Assembly: GCA_003116975.1 (NCBI GenBank)
Contig: BGKB01000227.1
Location: 1-64,000 of the forward strand
Reading direction: 5' to 3'
DNA: 64,000 bases
Origin: Aurantiochytrium sp. KH105
Taxonomy: Eukaryota > Sar > Bigyra > Thraustochytrida > Thraustochytriidae
In this document: positions 9,554 through 16,972 of the stretch, in pieces
Numbering within the stretch: the stretch's first letter is position 1
How the letters are laid out: the number at the start of each line of letters is the position of its first letter
Made by a program: the position numbers and the translations under genes
Notes under the pieces: generated by a model
What the model saw: the letters and a program-made list of their open reading frames with translations, nothing else
The model's database searches: none
Told to the model about the DNA's origin: nothing

Positions 9554-10663
9554 ATGTCGGAGCTGGGAGCTGCCGACGAGACAAAGGACACCTCGAGAGA
9601 CGAAGGTGAGGAGGATCACAGAGCCTTGCCGCAGGGATGGGAACAGTGCATGTCCAAATCTCAAAACAGGATCTACTACTTTCAAAAGGCAACGGGAAAG
9701 TCGGTGTGGACGCGAAAAGAAGTCTTTGCCGCCGAACGCACGAGCGAAAGCGACCGGAAGAAACGGGATCGAGACGCAAGCAGCGACCACGTAAACGATA
9801 GCGATCTTAAGCGATCGAAACGACAAGGTGGAGCCGAGGACAGGGATGATCGACGGCGTGTTGCCATCATTGTCCCCTTTAGAGATTTGCATCAGGCACA
9901 GAAACGCAAGGAGCAGCTGGACAAATTCGTCCCACACATGCACCAGTTTCTCAGCGACAACAAAGAGATTGCATCTTTTCACATTTTCATTGTCGAGCAA
10001 TCTGATGACGGGCGCAAGTTCAATCGAGGCAAGCTGCTCAATATCGGCTTCAAGATCGCTGCAGACCCGAACCATGAAGACGGACCCTTTGACTCGTTCA
10101 TTTTTCATGATGTTGATTTGCTGCCGCAAGAAGCGCTCAAGCCCTGGTACGCCAAACAGCCCAATGTGCCGCTGCATATTGCCAAATGCTGGGGGAGATA
10201 CAACAACAATCCAAAATACTTTGGAGGTATTGTTGCGTTTAGCCGTCAAGACTACACCCGCATCGATGGTTTCCCAAATACCTTTTGGGGCTGGGGTGGT
10301 GAAGACGACGAGTTGCAAAAGCGCGTCGCTGCCGCGCGTCTGCGCATCGACGCGCCCCGTATGGGCCTTCCAAACGCTATTGTTGATCTCGAGGCCATGA
10401 ATCTTAAAACCAAGCTCGACACGCTGCGCAAGACGGACTGGAAGTGCAACGTCAAGTGGGAGGTGCAGGAAGAGTACAACAAAATGCGAGGTCGTGCAGC
10501 TGATGTTCCATGGTGGGGCTTGGCAAAATTAGACTTTAAAGAGGTTGCCAGGGAGAAGCTCGATACGCACGCCACCAAGGTCACCGTTGATGTTTTGTAC
10601 AATTACAATGCGGACGGTTCGGAACACTGGGCCAACCGCAAGTTGCACTGGAAGGACAAGTAA
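9554..10663 (+). CDS. WW domain fused to GT7 (beta-1,4-galactosyltransferase-like) domain
   Basis: Predicted 369 aa. Residues 25-57 form a WW domain (LPQGWE, IYYF, W52 of SVWTRKEV). Residues 101-330 match beta-1,4-galactosyltransferase: VAIIVPFRD, FNRGKLLNIGF, the metal-binding FIFHDVDLLP (DVD 186-188), KYFGGIVAFS, and the donor/acceptor loop FWGWGGEDDEL (245-254). GT7 enzymes such as B4GALT7 are type II Golgi proteins using UDP-sugars. This protein has no signal anchor or other membrane segment; instead it starts with an acidic tail and the WW domain, and a K/R-rich linker (63-102) resembles a nuclear localisation region. A cytosolic or nuclear glycosyltransferase is therefore implied (inference). 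The catalytic residues look intact. Confidence 0.88.
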   Translation: MSELGAADETKDTSRDEGEEDHRALPQGWEQCMSKSQNRIYYFQKATGKSVWTRKEVFAAERTSESDRKKRDRDASSDHVNDSDLKRSKRQGGAEDRDDRRRVAIIVPFRDLHQAQKRKEQLDKFVPHMHQFLSDNKEIASFHIFIVEQSDDGRKFNRGKLLNIGFKIAADPNHEDGPFDSFIFHDVDLLPQEALKPWYAKQPNVPLHIAKCWGRYNNNPKYFGGIVAFSRQDYTRIDGFPNTFWGWGGEDDELQKRVAAARLRIDAPRMGLPNAIVDLEAMNLKTKLDTLRKTDWKCNVKWEVQEEYNKMRGRAADVPWWGLAKLDFKEVAREKLDTHATKVTVDVLYNYNADGSEHWANRKLHWKDK

Positions 10664-11149
10664 TAAGATTTCTTCTCTTCTAGCTAGACAATTTCATTAG
10701 TTTATTGGTGTAGTACTACAGTGATGAATGGTAAAGAAGATGCACCTTTCCACTTTGCCTTCACGGAAGTCTTCGTTCCGAACAAGAGAATGAAAAGTTC
10801 ATTCGTATGAGCTCAACATTGCATTCAGGATTGTCTACTTGCAATTGTGTAGTAGAGCAATACCAGGTCACATGCACAGATCTCTTGTGTTTCTTCGATG
10901 CCGAGGTTGCAACAGAGTTGATCAACCTAAACGATTGCAATACCATGTGGGTTACAGATCACGGAGATGCCCGCAACGACGGAACACTAGAAGAACGTCT
11001 TCACATTGACCGCGAATACATTTCTCAAGTCTAGGCTTCATCTTTGAGCCTGAGCCGAATTATTGTTGTGGTCATGCGGCACTGTTACCACGTTCTGTGC
11101 TCTTGGCTCAATTCAATGATGACGACGTTTCATTCGCAGCGACAAAGTC
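10664..11149. other. convergent intergenic region, WW-GT7 / REEP
   Basis: AT-richer 3' flanks of convergent genes. A 75-codon plus-strand frame (10807-11034) has no recognisable features and was not accepted as a gene. Confidence 0.45.
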
Positions 11150-11959
11150 TCAGTTAAAGTTCGCAGAAAGGGAACGAAATGGTACGGCCTCATGACACTT
11201 GAGAAAAGGCGCCAGCACGTGAGAGTGCACGTATAGAGCACCACGCTTGCTGCGACTCTGCAGCCATAGTGAGAGTCCGATTTTGAGCGGATAGTAAAAG
11301 GGCGCGATACGAAGCAAGTATCCGCCAAAAACAAGTTCAATAATGTTGAGAAAGGACATACACACCCAGTACGTGACCCAGCGCACAATTTGCGCCTTGT
11401 CCTTGGTTGCAAGCGTGTTCATGGTCGCCTGCGCTGGATACGCAAAGCCGACTACTTCGCACCACTGTCGAGCACCCCAGCCAAGGGCGAGCGAGAGTCC
11501 GACAAAGAGACTTCCCCATGACACTAGATCGAGCTTTCGGACACCCGTTGCAGCCTCGAGCTGCTTGAGGCCCTCGTAGTTGTCCAGCTCGCGCGCGAGG
11601 CTCGTTCGCGCCTCTGTGAACCTTCTCTGCAAGGACTTGGGCGACTTTTGCAGCGAGGCCGCGCCGCTGCTCGACGCATAGAGCAGCGTCGACGCGAGTG
11701 TGGTATTACTCAGTCTCTGGCCGTGCTTGCCGCTCTCCCAAACGTCGTCGGCGCCGAGCGACCTCGAGAACAGCTCGCTGGCCTCGTGGCCGCCTTCGGA
11801 CCCGGTCTCGAACCCGGACCCGGACCCGGACCCGGCGTCGGACCCGGACCCGAAGGCGGACGCCGCGTCCACGGGGCTGTCCCTGCTGCTGCCCGAGCCT
11901 CCGCTGCGCCGCGCGTCCAGCATCGCGCGCAGGCCGTGCGCGGCCCCGGCCTCCGCCAT
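11150..11959 (-). CDS. TB2/DP1/HVA22 (REEP) family ER-shaping protein
   Basis: Predicted 269 aa from the ATG giving MAEAGAAHG; the in-frame codon four residues earlier is not ATG. A Gly/Ser/Asp-rich N-terminal region (to about 65) precedes the family domain: VVGFAYPAQATMNTLATKD, IVRWVTYWVCMSFLNIIEL, APFYYPLKIGLSLWLQSR and GALYVHSHVLAPFL. These are the standard HVA22/REEP hairpin signatures. Family members insert as membrane hairpins and curve ER tubules. It is divergent from the SPAG7-like gene across about 150 bp, so both probably share a bidirectional promoter. Confidence 0.88.
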   Translation of the reverse strand: MAEAGAAHGLRAMLDARRSGGSGSSRDSPVDAASAFGSGSDAGSGSGSGFETGSEGGHEASELFSRSLGADDVWESGKHGQRLSNTTLASTLLYASSSGAASLQKSPKSLQRRFTEARTSLARELDNYEGLKQLEAATGVRKLDLVSWGSLFVGLSLALGWGARQWCEVVGFAYPAQATMNTLATKDKAQIVRWVTYWVCMSFLNIIELVFGGYLLRIAPFYYPLKIGLSLWLQSRSKRGALYVHSHVLAPFLKCHEAVPFRSLSANFN

Positions 11960-12109
11960 GGCGCCGCTCAACGTTTCTCTTTTGTGTTGCTACGTCGCTT
12001 TGCTTTGCTATCGCGCCTCGATCGTCGCGCTTCTCTTCTTCCTCTCTGCGCGCCTTGCGAGGCTCGCCAGGCAGGCAGGCAGACCAAGAACTGCGCGCGC
12101 GAGGGCGCG

Positions 12110-12258
12110 ATGGGCGGGGACGGCGACGCCGTGCTGCCGGCGGGCTGGAAGGAGGCCTGGAGCAGGTCCAAGGGCAAGAAGTACTACTCCAACGCCAGGC
12201 GCAACCTCAGTCTCTGGTCGCTCGGCGAAGTCTTGCGCTACGAAGCCACGGCCCAGGC

Positions 12259-12289
<31 letters not shown>

Positions 12290-12912
12290 AAGGACCAGGC
12301 GCCATCGGCCAGCGGCGCGGAGGCGGCGCCAGGCGCTGCTGAAAACGTGCTGCGCGTGGCGGCATTCCCGGCAGACACCGCCAAAGATCTCGACGCGCTC
12401 GAGGCCTTTGTGCAGGAAACATGCAAGGCCTTTATGGCGAACGAAAAGCACACAGATCTCGTGTTCCCGCCCTGCGCTGAGGACAAGCGGTACATTATCA
12501 ACGAGGCAGCGGACGATTTCGGTCTCGTCCCGGAGTCGAGCAAAAAGGACATGGGCGCCTATATTGGCACCTTTATCACGCTCTTCAAACCAGGCCATTC
12601 CACGCGCGAGAAGCGCGACGCCAAGGTCATGGCCGACGCCGAAGCGCGCGTCGGCCAGGACGGCGATGCTACTTCTGCCAACCCCCGCAAGAGGGTTCGT
12701 GTAGACGAACCCCCTGCCGCAGCGCCCCAGGACGCTGTCACCAAACTTGGCACCGTCGCGCGCGATCGACGCACCATCGAGGAGATTCAAAAGGTGAGTT
12801 TCTACTTTGCGTGCATGACACTCGCTTTCCAGATCAAAAGCTTACGCGCAAATTTTCTTTTTCGTACATTGTGTTTTCATAATCATAGGATCTTGCGTCC
12901 GGAGCTCGGTGA
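12110..12912 (+). CDS. WW-R3H protein, SPAG7-like, with one intron
   Basis: Exons 12110..12793 and 12889..12912; the 95-bp intron has gtgagt at its 5' end and a pyrimidine-rich tract ending tcatag. The product is about 235 aa. It carries a WW domain (9-40: LPAGWK, KKYYS, W36), a glutamine run (52-60), an R3H-like domain (95-170, with RYIINEAADDFGLVPES), a basic patch PRKRVRV and the conserved C-terminal RRTIEEIQK found in SPAG7. The second exon adds only seven residues (DLASGAR). SPAG7-type proteins are nuclear and the R3H fold binds single-stranded nucleic acid; the leading WW domain is not part of animal SPAG7. Without splicing the frame would run on to 12955 with an unlikely tail. Confidence 0.7.
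12256..12288 (+). repeat. (CAG)n coding microsatellite
   Basis: About ten glutamine codons (residues 52-60 of the WW-R3H protein), immediately after the WW domain; likely length-variable. Confidence 0.9.
12794..12888 (+). other. spliceosomal intron in the WW-R3H gene
   Basis: Starts gtgagtttc and ends tcataatcatag, with a T-rich tract before the acceptor. Length 95 bp, phase 0. A nearer possible acceptor (ctttccag, ending at 12831) has a poorer tract. This is the only intron in the window I can support. Confidence 0.65.
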
Positions 12913-13233
12913 CGTGCGAAACCGGCCAGCCAGCATGCCAGCATGTGCCAGCTAGCCTGCTCGCCTTTTACACTGCGGAAGATAGTGCGTGTTCGACGCA
13001 AAGAAATGGAAGAAAAAGAGAACGAGACATGTACTCTCCAGCGCAAGCCAGCTCGCGAAAGCTGCAATATGACGTTGTAGAGATATTCTCCCCCTTCCTT
13101 TTCCTTCGCTGTCCTCTTTCTTTTCCATATGCCTCCGCATCCCCCTTTCTGACGCAATTTCCAATTCCATTTTCTTGGACACTCTTCCTTTCATTCGCAT
13201 GATCCTCGATGGCTAGCTAAGCTAGTTAGCTAG
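12913..13233. other. convergent intergenic region, SPAG7-like / Rieske
   Basis: Pyrimidine-rich 3' flank. A cluster of overlapping tagctagc palindromes lies at 13210-13236, directly after the Rieske stop codon. No gene seen. Confidence 0.45.
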
Positions 13234-14361
13234 CTAAAAGTCAGCATCATCTTTGAATGCAGACTCATCAAAAGCATCAAAGCCAACCTGGACTTCGCCA
13301 CCGACGACTCGGCACGGGTAGATCTCTTGACTGAACTCTTCCTTGTTGAGGCACTTGCCCGTCCGAAGATCAAATCGCCAGCCGTGCCAGGGACAGGCAA
13401 CACAAGGATTCGTTCCACGCCGTCCAACAATGCCCACGCGCGGCCCATACGGCGTGGAGCCAATGTCTTCAATATCACCCTGGAAAAGGGGGCCACCCTG
13501 ATGGCAGCACTTGTTCTTGATGGCAAAGAATTTGCCCTTGTACTTGAAGAGCGCCAGATCGTGGCCATTTACATTCACTTTCTTTCCCAGCGGCGGACCT
13601 TCTCGCTTCAACTTGACCTTTCGCGTTTGTCCCGTTACCGTATACTGCTCCTTGTACTGCGGAGGCTGCGTCGAGCTGTCCACAAGCTCGGATGCCTGGA
13701 TCCCGCTCCCAAAGTACATTACATGCTGCGTCTGGTCTTCATTGAGGTCCAGCGCGCTCACCTCGAAGATGGCCTTGCCGAATTCCGTCGTCGATCGCGA
13801 GCACGCCGTCAGTGAGTTGGGCGACGACGCGTACCCGTCGCTCTCTGACTTGTCCGCCTCGCGAGGTGGCGTGAAGGATGTGTCAATGCGCAGAGCTCCC
13901 GGCCGCGCTCGCTGGCTCGTCGCAGCCGCCTTCGCGCCGCTCGCTCCAAAGGTCGCGCCCTGCGTGGCCGACGGCCCGAAAGTCGACCTCGCCCCGCTCG
14001 AGGACCTCACCCCGTTGCTTTGGGTGATGATTCGCGCAGGCTCGTTCTTGGCGTGGCCCGGGGTGTCATCGCCGCCGTCCTGCGCGATGCCGCGCAGCAC
14101 CGCGAGCTTGTTCGCGTCGGGCTTCCGCGGCCGCACGACGCGCGAGGCGCCAGCCGCAGCCCGGCTCGCGGCCCCCTCTGGCGACGGTTCTTCGTACGCC
14201 GGGAAGGGCGCGAGGCCTGCCGGCTCGCCGTCGTCGTCGTCGTCCAGCCGCAGCGGCGCCAGCGACACCTCGCTCTGCTGCTCCGCGCGCGCGCGGTACT
14301 CCTTCACGAGCGGCGGCGTGTCGAGCCTGGAAAGCTTGGCGGCGCCATGCCGCTCCGCCAT
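13234..14361 (-). CDS. C-terminal Rieske [2Fe-2S] domain protein
   Basis: Predicted 375 aa from the ATG giving MAERHGAAKL. The first 250 residues are Ser/Ala/Gly-rich and probably disordered. The last 120 form a Rieske domain: GKFFAIKNKCCHQGGPL supplies the C-x-H ligand pair and CVACPWHGWRFDLRTG the C-x2-H pair, so all four cluster ligands are present. A hydrophilic insert (IEDIGSTPYGPRVG) separates them. The domain resembles small ferredoxin-like Rieske proteins (RFESD/nitrite-reductase small-subunit type); no oxygenase catalytic domain or transmembrane helix is visible, so it is not complex III Rieske. The electron partner is unknown. A longer upstream frame reads through a 14-bp minisatellite and is rejected. 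Confidence 0.82.
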   Translation of the reverse strand: MAERHGAAKLSRLDTPPLVKEYRARAEQQSEVSLAPLRLDDDDDGEPAGLAPFPAYEEPSPEGAASRAAAGASRVVRPRKPDANKLAVLRGIAQDGGDDTPGHAKNEPARIITQSNGVRSSSGARSTFGPSATQGATFGASGAKAAATSQRARPGALRIDTSFTPPREADKSESDGYASSPNSLTACSRSTTEFGKAIFEVSALDLNEDQTQHVMYFGSGIQASELVDSSTQPPQYKEQYTVTGQTRKVKLKREGPPLGKKVNVNGHDLALFKYKGKFFAIKNKCCHQGGPLFQGDIEDIGSTPYGPRVGIVGRRGTNPCVACPWHGWRFDLRTGKCLNKEEFSQEIYPCRVVGGEVQVGFDAFDESAFKDDADF

Positions 14362-15007
14362 GCCGCCTCGGCTCGCGCTTTGCGCGCGCTTCGCGCGGTG
14401 TCCGGCCGGGCGCCGGGCGCGGGGAGAGGCGTTCTCCGCGCCGGGACGGTCTGCGCCGCGGCGGCGGGCGCGACCTGGCCGCGCGAGGATAGTTTGACGA
14501 TCTGCATGCAGGCATGCATAGCAGCCTCTTCCTCGCCAAAGCGCCACAGCGCGAGTCGAGCAGACCTCGAACGGCCCGAGCACGGCCGGGCTGCAACTGC
14601 AGCGGCCTGGCGCCTCGCGGGGAGGGAGGAGCGCCGGCCCCGCCCGCCTTGCGCGCCGCGCGGCCAAGGGGGATCTGCAGCCGCTCCGGCCGCGACAGCG
14701 AGATAGCGACAGCGAGATAGCGACAGCGAGATAGCGACAGCGAGATAGCGACAGCGAGATAGCGACGGCGACGCTGGCTCTGGGCCGGGGTATAACAAGA
14801 GCACGTCGCGGGGCTTCGAGGTTGCCTGCGTCCAAGCTTTTGACGCAAGCTTACTAAGAGCAACAGAGCCGAGCAGCGGGCGCCGAGCAGCAAGCGCAAG
14901 GTTGATTCTGCCTTTGTCGTTGTCTTTGACGGCTCGGGTCTTGGGCGGACGGAAAAGGGGGGCCGCGAGCTCGCTGTCAATCGATCGATGCCAGCGGGGG
15001 CGGAAAC
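14362..15007. other. divergent intergenic region, Rieske / glycosyltransferase
   Basis: Shared 5' flank, GC-rich near the Rieske start, containing the 14-bp minisatellite at 14692-14767. No other feature supported. Confidence 0.5.
14692..14767. repeat. 14-bp minisatellite
   Basis: Five perfect tandem copies of gcgacagcgagata followed by a partial copy. It sits in the shared promoter of a divergent gene pair. Translated on the minus strand it gives a repeated VAISLSLSRCRYLA-like peptide, a by-product of the repeat. Confidence 0.95.
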
Positions 15008-16393
15008 ATGAACGCGTCTCTCGCTCGCAGGGCGCTCTTGGGCGCTCTATTGCTCGCATTTATGTCACTGATCTCGTCGATTCTGTATCTTCATGACGTA
15101 AGCCTGACGCAAGAAGCGAGCTTGACGAAGACAAAGATGAGAAAGAATCGGGCAAACGTTGGCTCAATGCGTGCATCCAAACCATATCCACGCGTGCATC
15201 TGATGTACAATGTCGGGTGCGGAGGCCACAGCTCGTACAGGTATCAGCTAATCCAGGCGCTCACTCTAGATTTCTCTTGGTCCAAACATGGTCAGCCCGG
15301 GCGCCTTACGCGCATCGTGTCCGGCTGTACAGACGACGACGAGCGCCGCGCGGCCATGATGCAGACGAGCATTCAAAGCCCAAGTGACCTCGCGCGCTTT
15401 GATGTCTGGTTCACAGAGAAGAACGATACCGTCAACGGCGTAAAGTATGTCATGTTCAACCGGCCCACTGCGCTCATCAAATTCTTTGCCACGCAGCCCA
15501 CTCCAGAGGACACAATCTATGGTGTCCTCGACCCAGACTTTGTCTTTCTGCACACTATCCCAGCCAGCACGCTTGCAAAGGTGGATCATCACGAGCCAGT
15601 CTCTGCCTTCTACTCACTCGGAAGCAAGTGGGTGTCTTGGGGCAAGGAGATTTGCGAGTCGCACGTTGCTGGCAACATTGGTGACTGCTCAACCTTTGGC
15701 CCAAGGCTCCGTCCCTTGTCGCAGACGATTTACGAAGGAGGAGCTCCGTATTTCATGTCAAAATCTGACTGGCAGGAACTTCTCCCCGTATGGATCAGCG
15801 TCATGCCCGCAACACACAAGTTCTATGCTGGCATTGAATCCGACATGTACGCTTACATGATCAGCCTCGTATTGCTGGGCATGAAACAAACGCTCGAGAC
15901 GAATCTCATGCGCACCTGCATGATTACCAAAAATGTTCGCATGGATGACGAGACCGTCTTTGTGCATTACTGCCAGCGTTACCATGTGCAGGAGACGCGC
16001 GGTGGGCCTTACAACGTAAACAATGCATCCGAATTCATGCGACCGGGACAGTACATCGAGGCAGTGTCCCGCCACACATACTCGTTCAGTAAGTATTGGA
16101 TGCAAGCGCGCGGGTCTCAGGATTGGATTCTTGAGTGCGAGAGTCCGCTTCTTGTAGAACCACCAAAGCTCTCAAACATATTCTTTGCGAATTTGCGAGA
16201 GCCTAGTCTGCAGCGCAAGGACTATGCAGTCTTGCGTGCGCTCGTTCCCGCCATCAACGATGCGCTGGCGGCCTTCAAGTCCAAGGTTTGCCCATCGCAA
16301 GGACGCAAAATCAACCTCGCACGCTCCATGATTCTTCACGAGTCGCACAAGCACACGAAACATCTTCTCAACTCGATCATCCCAGCTACCTGA
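15008..16393 (+). CDS. type II membrane HPAT/SERGT-like glycosyltransferase
   Basis: Predicted 461 aa. A signal anchor (residues 9-28) follows a short basic N-terminus, then a lumenal domain. Features shared with plant hydroxyproline O-arabinosyltransferases and peptidyl-serine galactosyltransferase: an early HLMYNVGCGGHSSYRYQ strand, GQPGRLTRIVSGC, YGVLDPDFVFL (a DxD-like acidic pair at 175-177), EGGAPYFMSKSDW, then an IESDMYAYMISLVLLG helix. These families (GT95/GT96) act in the Golgi on hydroxyproline- or serine-rich proteins. The exact sugar and acceptor cannot be read from the sequence. It is divergent from the Rieske gene and convergent with the FHA gene. Confidence 0.72.
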   Translation: MNASLARRALLGALLLAFMSLISSILYLHDVSLTQEASLTKTKMRKNRANVGSMRASKPYPRVHLMYNVGCGGHSSYRYQLIQALTLDFSWSKHGQPGRLTRIVSGCTDDDERRAAMMQTSIQSPSDLARFDVWFTEKNDTVNGVKYVMFNRPTALIKFFATQPTPEDTIYGVLDPDFVFLHTIPASTLAKVDHHEPVSAFYSLGSKWVSWGKEICESHVAGNIGDCSTFGPRLRPLSQTIYEGGAPYFMSKSDWQELLPVWISVMPATHKFYAGIESDMYAYMISLVLLGMKQTLETNLMRTCMITKNVRMDDETVFVHYCQRYHVQETRGGPYNVNNASEFMRPGQYIEAVSRHTYSFSKYWMQARGSQDWILECESPLLVEPPKLSNIFFANLREPSLQRKDYAVLRALVPAINDALAAFKSKVCPSQGRKINLARSMILHESHKHTKHLLNSIIPAT

Positions 16394-16972
16394 GTGAAAG
16401 AGAGAGCGTCTTGCCACGAGCATAGAAGTTCTCTTGCGGGCAGACGAAATGAAACCACGATCTGACTTACCATCTCCACCTTTTAGAAGTGGGAGAGTGC
16501 CTGAATTGATTTGTCGAATAAAACAACTTTACGTGACTTTTCCCTTTCTCTTTCGCTCCCCTATTTCCTTGGGATGAGTGTCAAACGCTCAGGATTAGAG
16601 ACCCCCCCCCTTTCACCTGTCGAAGAGCAAAACGCTTTACGGAGACACATTTGACGCCAAGAGACGCGGAATGCTGCGCGCGTTCGCGTTGAATCAATGC
16701 TGGTGGAGACGCCTGGGAACGCCAATGCGTACATTGAGATCCAGGTCGATGACAATAAAAAGGAATTGGATTTCCTGAGCAGACTGGAGAAGTCTTTGTC
16801 CGGGCCGATTGTTGAGACTTTTGCAAGGCCAAGGCTTTTGGAGATTCATGCATTGTCCTGGACTTGCAAAGTTTCCGTCGCAGATGAACAAGAAAAAGGA
16901 AAAAGATCATTCACTGTTGTTGTTGCACACGATGAGCGAAGTCTATGGCCCAAGGTTAACTTGAGCCTTTGC
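16394..16972. other. convergent intergenic region, glycosyltransferase / FHA protein
   Basis: AT-richer 3' flanks with a homopolymer C run near 16602. No gene seen. Confidence 0.45.

Noticed and set aside
10807-11034. 75-codon plus-strand frame in the WW-GT7/REEP gap
   Set aside because: Short, 3' flank position, no motif.
14362-14980. N-terminal extensions of the Rieske frame containing repeated LAVAISLSLSRCR
   Set aside because: The peptide is produced by a 14-bp minisatellite in the 5' flank; a good ATG at 14361 lies downstream.
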